64,000 nt of DNA, taken from the NCBI GenBank assembly GCA_041393535.1, contig JAWKJY010000007.1, positions 160,662-224,661 of the forward strand, written 5' to 3'. A program made the translations under genes and the position numbers. This DNA comes from JAWKJY01 sp041393535. GTDB taxonomy: Bacteria; Actinomycetota; Thermoleophilia; Gaiellales; Gaiellaceae. Below the pieces are notes generated by a model. It made no database searches. It had not been told where the DNA came from and worked only from the letters and a program-made list of their open reading frames with translations. How positions within the stretch are numbered: the first letter of the stretch is position 1; each line of letters starts with the position of its first letter. Below, piece after piece: positions 50,441 to 60,339 of this stretch.

Positions 50441-53365
50441 GTGGCGCTCGGGCTGCTCGTCGGGCCGGCGAACGCCGGCAAGGTCGCGCGGCTCCTCGAC
50501 CGGTACGTCGAGGTCATCGACCGGGAGCCGTTCCTGGTCGTCCCGAACCGTGGCGACGTCGAGCCGATCGAGCGGCAGCTGCTCGCGCGCTCGCCGGGCC
50601 TGCTCGGCGGCTCGATCGGCACGTTCGATCGCCTGTTCGAGGAGGTCGTCCGCCCGGCGGACCGGGCCCGGACGCTGACGCCGCTGCAGCGCGAGCTGCT
50701 CGTTCGGGACGTCGCGCTCGCCGCGCGGACGGAGCGCCTCGCCGTCTCGTCGCGCTTCGCCGGCTTCGCGAGCGCCCTCGGCGACGTCCTCGGCGAGCTC
50801 GAGGCGGGCCTGCTCGACCCGGACGACGTCGGCGGGCCGCTCGGCGAGCTGCACGCCGCATACCGCGCGGCCCTCGACGCGCGGCGCCTGTGGGATCGCG
50901 ACCGGCTCGCCCGGCGCGCGGTCGAGCTGCTCGAGACCCGCTTCGAGGCCTGGAGCGACCGCCCGGTGCTCGCCTACGGCTTCGAGGACGTGACCGGCGC
51001 GCAGTGGGCCGTGCTGGAGGCGCTCGCCGCGCGCACGGAGGTGCTCGTCTCGCTCCCCTACGAGCCCGGCCGGCCCGCCTTCGAGGCGGTGCGTCGGACA
51101 GCGGACGACCTCGCCCGCCTCGCCGGCGCGGCGCGGATCGAGGAGCTGCGCCCGCAGGCGTGGGGCCAGGCCGCGCCGCTGGCGCACCTCGAGCGGGCGC
51201 TGTTCGCCGACCCGCCGCCCGACCCGGGCGCGATCGAGGGCGGCGCCGTCAAGTTCCTCGAGGCCGCGGGCACGCGCGCGGCGCTCGAGCTCGCGGCGGA
51301 GGAGATCCTCGAGCTCGTCGCGAGCGGCGTCCCGGCCGAGGAGATCGGCGTCGTCTGCCCGGACGTCGAGCGCGTCCGCAAGCCGCTCGAGGTCGCCTTC
51401 GGGGCCCTCGGCGTGCCGTACGCGATCGACGGCGGGCCGCGGCTCGGGCGCACGCCGTTCGGCCGCGCCCTGCTCGGCCTGTTGCGGTTCGCCTGGCAGG
51501 ACGGCACCCGCGGCGACCTGTTCGCCTTCCTCCGCTCGCCCTACTCCGGGATCGCCCGCGGCAGGGTGGACTTCGTCGAGGGCCGCCTGCGCGGCCGCGG
51601 CGTCACCGACCCGGCCCGCGTCGTCGAGGAGGCCGAGCGGCTGCTCGGCCGCCCGCTCGCGTCGCTGCAGGGGCTGGCCGCGGAGCGCGGCGACGTCGAG
51701 CGCGTGCGCGCGCTCGCCGGGAGCATGCTGCGCTCGGCCCACGGGCTCGCTCGCCCGCCGATCGGCGATCTCGCGCGAGGCGACCTCGCCGCGCACGCCG
51801 CCGCGGTGCGGGCGCTCGACCAGCTCGCCGGCTGGCAGGCGCTTGGCGGCCGCGTCGGCGCCGACGAGCTCGCGCACGCGCTCGAGGCCGCGCGGGTCGT
51901 GCTGCGCGAGGGCGTCGAGGGGCGGGTCGTCGTGCTCGACCTGATGCGCGCCCGCACGCGCCGCTTCGAGGCCGTCTTCGTGCTCGGCCTCGAGGAGGGC
52001 GTGCTGCCGCGGCGCAGCGTCGACTCGCCGTTCCTGCCCGACGAGCGGCGCCGCGAGCTGGACGCGGCCGGCAGCCGTCGCCGCCTCGTCCGGGCGGACG
52101 CGCTCGCGCGCGACCGCTACCTGTTCTACACGGCGTGCACGCGCGCCCGCGCGCGGCTGACGCTCGTGCGCGAGGCGGCGACCGACGAGGGGCGGCCGCT
52201 CGAGCCGAGCCCGTTCTGGGAGGAGGTGCGCGGCTGCTTCGAGCCGGCCGACGTCGAGCGCGCGACCCGGCGGCGCGCGCTCTCGGCGCTCGCCTGGGAG
52301 GTGCGTCGCGCGCCGACCGAGCGGGAGCGCCTGCGCGCGGTCGCGACGCTCGCGGCGGAGGACGAGCGCGCCGCACGGGAGCTCGCGCGCGCGAACGGCT
52401 GGGAGCGGCGCGTCGAGCGCGCGCTGCTCGCGTTCTCGCGGCCCACGCGGCTCGTCGACGAGGGCGTCGTCGCGCAGCTCCGGGGCACGGGGTCGTTCTC
52501 GGTGACCGACCTCGAGCAGTTCGGCGAGTGCTCCTCGATGTGGTTCTTCGAGCGCCTGATCCGCCCGCGCGACATCGACGCCGAGGTCGACGCACGGCTG
52601 CGCGGGAGCGTCGCCCACCACGCGCTCTACCGCTTCTACGGCGGCATCCCGAAGCGGTTCGGGATCGACGCGCTCGACGAGACGCGCCTGGAGGAGGCGG
52701 TGGGCTTCCTCCACGAGTGCCTCGCGGACGCGGTGCAGAGCCAGGTCTGGATGGAGATCGACGACCTCGCGCTGCTCGAGCTCGAGACCGTCCTCGCGCG
52801 CGACCTCGAGGCGTTCGTCCGCCAGGACGTCGCGCTCGGGCTGCCGCTGGTCCCGCGACGGCTGGAGGTCGCCTTCGGCTCCGACCGCGCGCCGACCGAG
52901 CTGCAGCGCGGCCTCGACCTCGGCGGCTTCACCGTGTCCGGCAAGATCGACCGCATCGACGTCGACCCGTTCTCCGCGCGCGGGATCGTCCAGGACTACA
53001 AGTCGGGCGCGGCGCACTCGGCCGTGACGATCGAGCGCGACGGCAAGCTCCAGATCCCGCTCTACCTGCTCGTCCTGCGCGACCTCGTCGGCGTCGAGCC
53101 GATCGGCGGGCTCTACCGCTCGCTCACCGGCGAGCGCGAGGCCCGCGGCGTCCTGCGGGCGGAGGAGAAAGACCTCCTGCCCGGGCTCGCACGCAACGAC
53201 TACCTCTCCGAGGGCGACTTCTGGGCGGTCGTCGACGCGGCGGCCGACCGGGCGAGGGCCGCGGTCGCGCGGATCCGCGACGGCGACGTGGGGCACGACC
53301 CGCGCGAGGGCGAGTGCCCGGGCTGGTGCCAGCTCGGGCCGATGTGCCGGGTGGCGAAGGCGTGA
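50441..53365 (+). CDS. addB: AddB-type helicase-like/nuclease subunit with Fe-S motif
   Basis: 974 residues. A UvrD-like fold with a weak ATP loop at the start (LLVGPANAGKVARLL), a middle region with VFVLGLEEGVLPRRS and a C-terminal RecB-type nuclease: GKIDRID (D837) then QDYKSG (D852, K854). Four cysteines at 697, 959, 963 and 969 (FGECSS and CPGWCQLGPMC) match the 4Fe-4S staple of AddB. With the next gene it forms an AddAB-like machine that resects double-strand breaks for RecA. TAGGAT (50429-50434) ends 6 nt before the GTG start; the stop overlaps addA (GTGA). Confidence 0.88.
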   Translation: MALGLLVGPANAGKVARLLDRYVEVIDREPFLVVPNRGDVEPIERQLLARSPGLLGGSIGTFDRLFEEVVRPADRARTLTPLQRELLVRDVALAARTERLAVSSRFAGFASALGDVLGELEAGLLDPDDVGGPLGELHAAYRAALDARRLWDRDRLARRAVELLETRFEAWSDRPVLAYGFEDVTGAQWAVLEALAARTEVLVSLPYEPGRPAFEAVRRTADDLARLAGAARIEELRPQAWGQAAPLAHLERALFADPPPDPGAIEGGAVKFLEAAGTRAALELAAEEILELVASGVPAEEIGVVCPDVERVRKPLEVAFGALGVPYAIDGGPRLGRTPFGRALLGLLRFAWQDGTRGDLFAFLRSPYSGIARGRVDFVEGRLRGRGVTDPARVVEEAERLLGRPLASLQGLAAERGDVERVRALAGSMLRSAHGLARPPIGDLARGDLAAHAAAVRALDQLAGWQALGGRVGADELAHALEAARVVLREGVEGRVVVLDLMRARTRRFEAVFVLGLEEGVLPRRSVDSPFLPDERRRELDAAGSRRRLVRADALARDRYLFYTACTRARARLTLVREAATDEGRPLEPSPFWEEVRGCFEPADVERATRRRALSALAWEVRRAPTERERLRAVATLAAEDERAARELARANGWERRVERALLAFSRPTRLVDEGVVAQLRGTGSFSVTDLEQFGECSSMWFFERLIRPRDIDAEVDARLRGSVAHHALYRFYGGIPKRFGIDALDETRLEEAVGFLHECLADAVQSQVWMEIDDLALLELETVLARDLEAFVRQDVALGLPLVPRRLEVAFGSDRAPTELQRGLDLGGFTVSGKIDRIDVDPFSARGIVQDYKSGAAHSAVTIERDGKLQIPLYLLVLRDLVGVEPIGGLYRSLTGEREARGVLRAEEKDLLPGLARNDYLSEGDFWAVVDAAADRARAAVARIRDGDVGHDPREGECPGWCQLGPMCRVAKA

Positions 53366-56300
53366 GCGTCGCGCCGAACACGGAGCAGCTCGCGGCGATC
53401 GCCGAGTCGGGCGTCGTCTTCGTCTCCGCCGGGGCCGGGACGGGGAAGACGACGGTCCTCGTCGAGCGCTTCGCCCGGGCCGTGCTCGAGCGGGGCGTCC
53501 CGGTGGACGGGCTGCTCGTGATCACCTACACGGAGCGCGCGGCCGGCGAGCTGAAGGCGCGCATCCGCGCCCGGCTCGTCGCGGAGGGCCGTCGAGACCT
53601 CGCCCGGGAGGTCGATCGGGCGTGGATCTCGACCGTCCACGGCTTCTGCTCGCGCCTGCTCCGCTCTCGCCCGTTCGAGGCGGGCCTCGACCCGCGCTTC
53701 CGCGTCCTCGACGAGAGCCAGTCCCGCGTGCTCCGGTCGGAGGCGTTCGCCGCCGCGCTCGCGGCGTTCTGCGCCGACCGCCGGCCCGACCGGGTCGAGC
53801 TGCTCGCGACGTACGGGTCGCGCGACCTGCGGACGATGCTGATCGGCGTGTTCGAGCGGCTGCGCAGCGCCGGGCGCCCGCTGGAGCTGGCCTCGGACGC
53901 GCCCTCGACGCTCGTCGACCGGCTGCGCGACGTGCGCGACGTCGGCCGCGAGGCGATCCACGCCTCGCACGACCCGGACGCGCGCGCCGTCGTCGAGCGG
54001 CTGCTCGCGCTGCTCGACCCGCCGCCGCCGCCCGAGCAGCTGCTCGACCTCTCGGAGCTCGACCCGCCGCGGTCACTGGCCCGCAACGGGCTCGGGGTGT
54101 TCGTCGAGGCGGTGCGCGCCCTCGAGCTCGCCGCGCGGGCGGACGTGGCGGCGCGGCACCGCGTCCTGCTCCAGGAGCTGCTCGTCGCCTTCGCCGAGGC
54201 CTACCAGCGCGCGAAGGACCAGGAGTCCGCGGTCGACTTCGAGGACCTCCAGCTGCGCGTCCGCGACCTGCTCCGGGCGAGCGACTCCGTGCGCGAGGAG
54301 CTCCGCTGGCGCTTCCGGCAGGTGATGGTCGACGAGTTCCAGGACACGAACCGCCTCCAGTGCGAGCTGATCGACCTGATCGGCGCGCAGGAGCTGTTCT
54401 TCGTCGGCGACGAGTTCCAGTCGATCTACCGCTTCCGGCACGCCGACGTGTCCGTGTTCCGCCAGCGGCGCGCGCAGAGCGGCGGCGTCCTCGCGCTGAC
54501 GAAGAACTACCGCTCGCGCCCCGAGGTGCTCGACGTCGTGAACCACGTCTTCAGCTCGGAGTTCGGGCCGGGCTTCGAGCCGCTCGACGCGGCCGGTCGG
54601 TTCAGCGATCCGCTGTTCGAGCCGGCGGTCGAGCTGCTCGTGAGCGACAAGGCGAGCTACCGGGGCAACGGCAGCTGGCGCGAGGGCGAGGCGAGGCACG
54701 TGGCCCGCCGGCTGCGCGAGCTCGTCGACCAGGGCGCCTGCGCGCCGGGCGAGATCGTCGTCCTGTTCGCGGCCGGGACGAGCGCGGAGACGTACGAGGC
54801 CGCGCTGCGCGAGCAGGGCCTGCCGACGCACCGCGCGACCGGACGCGGCTACTACGGCCAGCAGCAGGTCGTCGACCTGCTCATGTACCTGCGGCTCCTG
54901 CGCAACCGCTACGACGACGAGGCCCTGCTCGCGGTGCTGGCCTCGCCGTTCGTCGGCGTCTCGAACGACGCCCTCGTCCTCCTGCGCCGGGCGGCGAGCC
55001 GCCGGCCGCTCTTCTCCGGGCTCGAGCGCGAGCCGCCGGAGGGCCTCTCGCCGCGCGACCGGCGCCTGTTCGAGGCCTTCCGCCAGCGCTACGAGCGGCT
55101 CGTCCGCGCCTCGTCGGTCGTCGGCCTCGAGCAGCTGTGCGAGCTGATCGTCGCCGAGCACGACTACGACCTCGCCGTGCTGGCCCGCTGGGACGGGCGG
55201 CGCCGCTACGCGAACATGCGCAAGCTCGCGCGGCTCGCCCGCTCCTTCGAGGAGCTGCGCGGCCCCGACATCGAGGGCTTCGTCCGGTTCGTCCGCGACC
55301 TCGACGACGCGGGCGCGCGGGAGGGCGAGGCGGTCGCGGAGGAGGAGGGCGCCGACGCCGTCCGCCTGCTGACGATCCACGCGGCGAAGGGGCTCGAGTT
55401 CAAGGTCGTCGTCGTCGCCGACTGCGGGCGCGCCGGCGGGCGTGCGGCGCCGGAGGAGATCCTCTGCCTGCCCGACGGGCGGTTCGGGTTCAAGCTCGCC
55501 GATCCGGCGACGGGCCGGCGGATCGACGCGCCCGGCTTCCGCGAGGTGCGCGAGGCCGAGCGCGAGGCGGCGGCCGAGGAGGCGCGGCGCCTCTACTACG
55601 TCGCGATGACGCGGGCGATCGATCGCCTGATCCTCTCGGGGGCGCTCGACCCCGAACGGGCCGACGCGGCGCAGACGCCGATCGGCTGGATGCTCGGGAC
55701 GCTCGGCGCGACGCTGGTCGAGGCGGACGGCCCGACGCAGCTCGACGCGGGCGGGGCGTCGGTCACGCTGCGCGTCGACCGGTGGGCGGCGGCGGAGCCG
55801 GCCGCGCCGCAGGCGACCGCGCCGGCGGCGGCGCCCGGCGCGGCGGAGGAGCAGCTGGAGCTGTTCGCCGTGCCCGAGCCGGGCGAGCCGGCGCTCGCGC
55901 CGGAGCTGCCGGGGCTCGTCCCACCGCCCGCGCCTGCGCCGCCGCGCCTGCGCCGGCTCTCCTTCAGCGCGCTCGCCCTCTACCAGCGCTGCTCGTATCG
56001 CTTCTGGGCCGAGCGGATCGCCGGCCTCCCCGCCCGCCCGGCCCCCTCGCCGGCGGCCGGGGAGCACGACGGCCTCGTCGCGACCGAGCTCGGCGACGCC
56101 GTGCACGTCCTGCTCGAGACGGGCGCGCGCGGGGAGGAGGCGCTGGCGTGGCTGGCCAAGCGGTACCCGGCTGCGACCGCCGACGACCGGGACCGCGTCG
56201 CGGAGATGCTGGCCGCGTGGGACGGCTCCGCGATCGGCGCCCGGCTCGCCGCGCTCGAGGGAGGCCGGCCCGAGCTGACGTTCACGTTCGAGGCGGGGCC

Positions 56301-56730
56301 GGTCCTCCTGCACGGGCGCTTCGACCTCTACCGCCGCGACGGCGACCGGGCCCTCGTCGTCGACTACAAGACGAACCGGCTCGACGGCGAGTCGCCCGCC
56401 GAGGTCGTGGCACGCGACTACGAGCTCCAGCGCCTCGTCTACGCGCTCGCCGCCCTGCGCGACGGGGCGGCCGAGGTCGAGACCGTCTACGTGTTCCTCG
56501 AGCGACCGGACGAGCTGGTGGAGCGAACGTTCCGCCAGGCCGACGTGCCGCTGCTCGAGGCGACGCTCGCCGAGACGGTCGAGACGATCGAGCAGGGCGT
56601 CTTCCGGCCGACGCCGAGCGAGCGCGCCTGCGCGGAGTGCCCGGTGCTCGACCTCGTCTGCGCCGGCCCGCGCCTGCTCGAGCACGATCCCTGGGATGCG
56701 CCGCCGGTCGGCGCGGAGCTCGGCCGCTAG
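53362..56730 (+). CDS. addA: AddA-type UvrD helicase/RecB-family nuclease with Fe-S motif
   Basis: 1122 residues. SF1 helicase motifs: SAGAGTGKTTVLVER (K29), ISTVHGFCSRLLR, VDEFQDTNRLQ (D324), GDEFQSIYRFR, LLTIHAAKGLEFKVV and YVAMTRAIDRL. A low-complexity Ala/Pro linker (about 805-870) leads to a nuclease domain with GRFDLYRR and VVDYKTN (D1001, K1003). Cysteines 877, 1090, 1093 and 1100 form a second Fe-S-like set; in the characterised AddAB the cluster is in AddB. It overlaps addB by four bases and is followed with no gap by nth. Confidence 0.93.
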   Translation: MSVAPNTEQLAAIAESGVVFVSAGAGTGKTTVLVERFARAVLERGVPVDGLLVITYTERAAGELKARIRARLVAEGRRDLAREVDRAWISTVHGFCSRLLRSRPFEAGLDPRFRVLDESQSRVLRSEAFAAALAAFCADRRPDRVELLATYGSRDLRTMLIGVFERLRSAGRPLELASDAPSTLVDRLRDVRDVGREAIHASHDPDARAVVERLLALLDPPPPPEQLLDLSELDPPRSLARNGLGVFVEAVRALELAARADVAARHRVLLQELLVAFAEAYQRAKDQESAVDFEDLQLRVRDLLRASDSVREELRWRFRQVMVDEFQDTNRLQCELIDLIGAQELFFVGDEFQSIYRFRHADVSVFRQRRAQSGGVLALTKNYRSRPEVLDVVNHVFSSEFGPGFEPLDAAGRFSDPLFEPAVELLVSDKASYRGNGSWREGEARHVARRLRELVDQGACAPGEIVVLFAAGTSAETYEAALREQGLPTHRATGRGYYGQQQVVDLLMYLRLLRNRYDDEALLAVLASPFVGVSNDALVLLRRAASRRPLFSGLEREPPEGLSPRDRRLFEAFRQRYERLVRASSVVGLEQLCELIVAEHDYDLAVLARWDGRRRYANMRKLARLARSFEELRGPDIEGFVRFVRDLDDAGAREGEAVAEEEGADAVRLLTIHAAKGLEFKVVVVADCGRAGGRAAPEEILCLPDGRFGFKLADPATGRRIDAPGFREVREAEREAAAEEARRLYYVAMTRAIDRLILSGALDPERADAAQTPIGWMLGTLGATLVEADGPTQLDAGGASVTLRVDRWAAAEPAAPQATAPAAAPGAAEEQLELFAVPEPGEPALAPELPGLVPPPAPAPPRLRRLSFSALALYQRCSYRFWAERIAGLPARPAPSPAAGEHDGLVATELGDAVHVLLETGARGEEALAWLAKRYPAATADDRDRVAEMLAAWDGSAIGARLAALEGGRPELTFTFEAGPVLLHGRFDLYRRDGDRALVVDYKTNRLDGESPAEVVARDYELQRLVYALAALRDGAAEVETVYVFLERPDELVERTFRQADVPLLEATLAETVETIEQGVFRPTPSERACAECPVLDLVCAGPRLLEHDPWDAPPVGAELGR

Positions 56731-57426
56731 GTGGCGGCGCGCAGCTACGTCGGCGAGGCCCGTCGCCGCGTGGGGCCCCGCAGGGCGCGGATCGGCCCGA
56801 TCCTCGAGCGGCTTGCCGCGCTGCACCCCGACGCGACGATCGCCCTGCGCTTCCGCGGCGACCTCGAGCTCCTGATCTCCGTGATGCTGTCGGCGCAGAC
56901 GACCGACGTCACCGTGAACCGCGTCACCGCGGGGCTGTTCCAGAAGTACCGTCGACCGGAGGACTACCTCGCGGTGCCGCTCGAGGAGCTCGAGCGCGAC
57001 GTCCGCCCGACTGGCACGTTTCGCCAGAAGGCGCGGAACGTCCGCGGCGCGATGGCGATGCTGCTGGAGGACTTCGGCGGCGATGTCCCGCTGGCGATCG
57101 ACGAGCTCGTGCGCCTGCCGGGCGTGGGTCGGAAGACGGCGAACGTCGTCGCGGCCGAGCGCGGCGCGACCCAGGGGATCGTCGTCGACACGCACGTGCG
57201 GCGGCTCTCCCAGCGGCTCGGCCTGACGCGGGCGGACGATCCCGTCCGGATCGAGCGGGACCTGCAGCGCGTCGTGCCGCGGGCCGACTGGGCGCGGCTC
57301 CCGCACCTCTTCATCTGGCACGGCCGTCGGGTCTGCGACGCGCGGGCGCCTCGGTGCGGCGAGTGCCCGCTCGTCGAGCTCTGCCCGGCCGCCCGGATCG
57401 CGCCGGCGGACGCCGGGCCGGCCTGA
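56731..57426 (+). CDS. nth: endonuclease III
   Basis: 231 residues. Base-excision repair DNA glycosylase/AP lyase for oxidised pyrimidines. LISVMLSAQTTDVTVNR, the helix-hairpin-helix with catalytic Lys (LPGVGRKTANVV), the catalytic Asp in VVDTHVRRLSQRLG and the iron-sulfur Cys set in CDARAPRCGECPLVELC are all intact. GTG 56731 directly follows the addA stop, so repair of breaks and of damaged bases is encoded together. Confidence 0.95.
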   Translation: MAARSYVGEARRRVGPRRARIGPILERLAALHPDATIALRFRGDLELLISVMLSAQTTDVTVNRVTAGLFQKYRRPEDYLAVPLEELERDVRPTGTFRQKARNVRGAMAMLLEDFGGDVPLAIDELVRLPGVGRKTANVVAAERGATQGIVVDTHVRRLSQRLGLTRADDPVRIERDLQRVVPRADWARLPHLFIWHGRRVCDARAPRCGECPLVELCPAARIAPADAGPA

Positions 57427-57799
57427 GCGGGGCGTCGCGCGCGCGGCACCCTGGCTTGCGGCCTGGCGCCTCGTGGCGCGGCTCGGCCGGCCTGCGTGGC
57501 GCGCGGCCCAGCTCGGTGCGTGGGCGTCCCCGCCGGGCCGGGCGCCCTGACCGGGGGTGCGGTGCCGTGGTGGCTCTGCGTGGCGCCCCGGCTCCCGGGC
57601 GGCGGTGCGGTCGCTCCCGGCCGTGCGGCCCGGATCCGTCTGGCTCGCGGTGCGCTCCGGCGGGCGCCGTGGCCGTCCAGGCGTGTGGGCCGTCCGTGGC
57701 TCGGCGTGTCCCGGGCCGCGGCGGTCTGGGGAGGGATCGTCGCACTTCCGGCACGGTCCCGTGACACACGCGTGCGTCGCGGAGCCGTAGCCTCGCTGC
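57427..57799. other. intergenic region, 373 bp
   Basis: No gene or RNA I can support. The final part holds the promoter of the 57800 gene (TAGCCT at 57788-57793). The rest is GC-rich sequence without clear repeats. Confidence 0.5.
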
Positions 57800-58135
57800 A
57801 TGCGCGCCGTCGACCTCGCCGTCTACGCCGACGCCCTCGCCGCGCGGCGGCTCGTCGTGTCCGCGCGGCTCGAGCGGGCACGCGCCCAGGCGGCGGAGGC
57901 GGCGATCGAGCGGGCTGCCGTCGTCGCCCTTCCTCATGGCACCGTGCTCGCGCTCGAGGAGTCGGGCGTGCTCGCCCACGGCGACGGGCTCGAGCTCGCC
58001 TCCCGGGAGGTCGATCGGCTCGCCCGAGCGGTCGCCGCCATCGACGAGCTCCAGACGTGGATCGAGCACCGCCTGGCCGCCGCGCTCGACGACGCCCTCG
58101 AGCGACGCCCGGGTGGTGCGGGAGGGCGCGCGTGA
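57800..58135 (+). CDS. small helical protein, 111 residues, unknown
   Basis: Ala/Arg/Glu-rich, predicted helical hairpin or coiled coil (VSARLERARAQAAEAAIER, then REVDRLARAVAAIDELQTW). No signal or membrane segment. TAGCCT ends 6 nt before the ATG, a leaderless layout. Family not recognised. Confidence 0.65.
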   Translation: MRAVDLAVYADALAARRLVVSARLERARAQAAEAAIERAAVVALPHGTVLALEESGVLAHGDGLELASREVDRLARAVAAIDELQTWIEHRLAAALDDALERRPGGAGGRA

Positions 58136-58397
58136 GCGCGCGAGCGATCCCGCGCCCTCGGTGGTGCCTTCCCGGCTCGCCGGGCGCCTGCGCGCTGCGC
58201 TCGACTCGACCCGCGCGCGTGGGGCTGGGGCGGGGCCGCCGCTCTCGCGTCGCTCCGGACCCCGGCGACCCCGGCGCTCGTGGGTGCTCGAACCGGGCCG
58301 CCGGCCGCGCGGGCTCACGCCGAGCGGCCCGAGACGGAACGCGGTGCAGGCGAGGGGCGAGCAGCTCGTCGACCGGTGCCGTCGACGCGCGAGCGGG

Positions 58398-59354
58398 CTA
58401 CGCGGTCGCGGCCTCGGCCTGCTCGAGCGCTGCGAGGTATCGCTCCGCGTCGAGCGCGGCCGCGCAGCCCGACCCGGCGGCCGTGATCGCCTGCCGGTAC
58501 GTCCTGTCCTGCACGTCGCCGGCGGCGAACACGCCGGGGATGTTCGTCTCCGTCGACTTGCCGCGGGTGATCAGGTAGCCCTCCTCGTCCATCTCGAGGA
58601 TGCCCTTGAACAGCGCGGTCGTCGGATCGTGCCCGATCGCGACGAAGAGCCCGTCGGTCGGGATCTCCGTGCGCTCGCCCGTGTTCACGTTCTCGACGAT
58701 GGCGCCGGTGACCTTGCCCAGATCGGTCCCGACGACCTCGTGCACGACCGAGTCGAGGACGAACTCGATCTTCTCGTTCGCCCGCGCGCGGTCGACCATG
58801 ATCTGCGACGCGCGGAACTGGTCGCGGCGGTGGACGAGCGTCACCTTCGACGCGAACCTCGCGAGGAAGCTCGCCTCCTCGAGCGCGGAGTCGCCGCCGC
58901 CGACCACGATCACGCTGCGGTCCCGGAAGAACGCGGCGTCGCAGACGGCGCAGTAGGAGACGCCGCGGCCCTGGAGCTGCTGCTCGCTCTGGAGCCCGAG
59001 CTGCCTCGCGGTCGCGCCGGTCGCGACGATCACGGCGTGGCTGCGGTACTCGGTCTCGCCGATCCACACGCGGAACGGCGAGGAGGAGAAGTCGACGCGC
59101 GTGACGTCGTCGGTGATGAACTCGGTGCCGAAGCGCTCGGCCTGACGGCGGAAGTCGCCCATCATCTCCGGCCCCATCACGCCATCGGGGTACCCGGGGT
59201 AGTTCTCGACGTCGCTCGTGATCATCAGCTGGCCGCCCCACTGGAAGCCCTCGATGACGAGGGGCTCCATGTTCGCGCGGGCGCAGTAGAGGGCAGCCGT
59301 GTACCCGGCCGGGCCTCCGCCGATCACGATCACCTCGCGGACGTCGTTGCTCAC
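58398..59354 (-). CDS. trxB: thioredoxin reductase
   Basis: 318 residues. The FAD motif VIVIGGGPAGYTAALY is at the N-terminus. The redox-active CAVC (VSYCAVCDAAFF; CATC in many homologues) is in the NADPH domain after VIVVGGGDSALEEA. GVFAAGDVQDRTYRQA closes the FAD site. It keeps thioredoxin reduced with NADPH. GTG 59354 has a good Shine-Dalgarno (GGGAGGAG); a longer in-frame start at 59375 would include this site and is rejected. Confidence 0.95.
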   Translation of the reverse strand: MSNDVREVIVIGGGPAGYTAALYCARANMEPLVIEGFQWGGQLMITSDVENYPGYPDGVMGPEMMGDFRRQAERFGTEFITDDVTRVDFSSSPFRVWIGETEYRSHAVIVATGATARQLGLQSEQQLQGRGVSYCAVCDAAFFRDRSVIVVGGGDSALEEASFLARFASKVTLVHRRDQFRASQIMVDRARANEKIEFVLDSVVHEVVGTDLGKVTGAIVENVNTGERTEIPTDGLFVAIGHDPTTALFKGILEMDEEGYLITRGKSTETNIPGVFAAGDVQDRTYRQAITAAGSGCAAALDAERYLAALEQAEAATA

Positions 59355-59738
59355 TCTCGTCACTCCTCCCGGCACGGCGGGTTGCGATTGCCATTCGTCG
59401 GGGTCAACGGTCGGGAGCGCGGGGGTGTTCCCGACCTGCCGGCACGCGCTCGCCGACCTCGCCCGGCATCAAGGATATCGGGGTGCATCCCGATCCCCGG
59501 CGCACGGCTCGAGACGACCCCGGGGCGGACGCAGGCGAGGCGGACGAGCCCGAGCCTTGATCGGCCCGCACGGATCGCCGAGGTATGGACTGCGGGGCGC
59601 CGGACGTCCCGGGACGTGCGTGCGGGCCTGGCGGCGGCGCCGGACCGGATCGTGACACGGCGCGGGGGTGCGGAGCCGCGATGCCGCATCCGGCCGTCGC
59701 GCGTGCCGACGGGCGACGCGGGCCGGCCCACCCGATGG
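59355..59738. other. intergenic region, 384 bp
   Basis: Contains the trxB ribosome-binding site and presumably its promoter. An imperfect inverted repeat (ATCGGG/CCCGAT around 59479-59496) is the only structure seen. No gene supported. Confidence 0.5.
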
Positions 59739-60260
59739 TCAGGCGCGGGCGCTCGCCTTCTGGCGTGCGGCGCGGGGCGGCACCCGCCCCCAGCGGATCA
59801 GGACGACGTAGGCGGCCACGGCGGCGAGGTAGTAGAGCGACTGGACCTTGAGATCGCCGGCGAGGCTGTCGGCGTACTCCGCGGGTGTCATTCCCTGCTC
59901 GGCCTCGTACGGCGGCACCTTCAGCCCGTCCGCGAGCCGGGCTGCCTCGTAGTCCTCGAGGAAGCCGCCGACCGGAGCGCCGCCGACGAAGGCGACGATC
60001 GCGCTCATCACCGCCATCGCGGCGAACGGCCGCGCGAGCGTCAGCCCGAGCGGCTGGCGGCGCATCACGAGGACGGCCGAGGCGACGCCGACCGCTGCGG
60101 TCGGCAGCAGGAACAGGCCCATCCACAGCCAGCTCGAGTACCCGCTTGTCCCGACCGCGTACGCCGTGCGGGCGAACGTGGCGACGCCGAGGCCGAACCC
60201 GAACAGGAGCACCAGGGCTCCCAGCCTCGGCACGAACGTCGCGAGCGTGCGGGCGATCAT
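59739..60260 (-). CDS. polytopic membrane protein, 173 residues, unknown
   Basis: Four hydrophobic helices (LGALVLLFGFGLGVATF, WLWMGLFLLPTAAVGVAS, FAAMAVMSAIVAFVGG and YYLAAVAAYVVLIRW). A soluble outside loop between the last two contains PPYEAEQGMTPAEYADS. Basic end. No family recognised. TACCAT (60272-60267) ends 6 nt before the ATG at 60260. It is divergent from the DinG-like gene. Confidence 0.72.
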   Translation of the reverse strand: MIARTLATFVPRLGALVLLFGFGLGVATFARTAYAVGTSGYSSWLWMGLFLLPTAAVGVASAVLVMRRQPLGLTLARPFAAMAVMSAIVAFVGGAPVGGFLEDYEAARLADGLKVPPYEAEQGMTPAEYADSLAGDLKVQSLYYLAAVAAYVVLIRWGRVPPRAARQKASARA

Positions 60261-60339
60261 CGCCGCATGGTACGCGTGCGGATGGCAACAGGCGCGGCTG
60301 CGGGACCGCCGGACGACCCACCGACTAGCCTCTGCTCGA

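Noticed and set aside
54073..57801. Very long open frame (over 1200 codons) on the minus strand opposite addA and nth
   Set aside because: At this GC content antisense frames stay open by chance; it has no motifs, and the plus-strand genes carry complete helicase, nuclease and glycosylase signatures.
58136..58397. Open frames between the 57800 gene and trxB
   Set aside because: They are Arg/Pro-rich with no start signal or motif; treated as intergenic.
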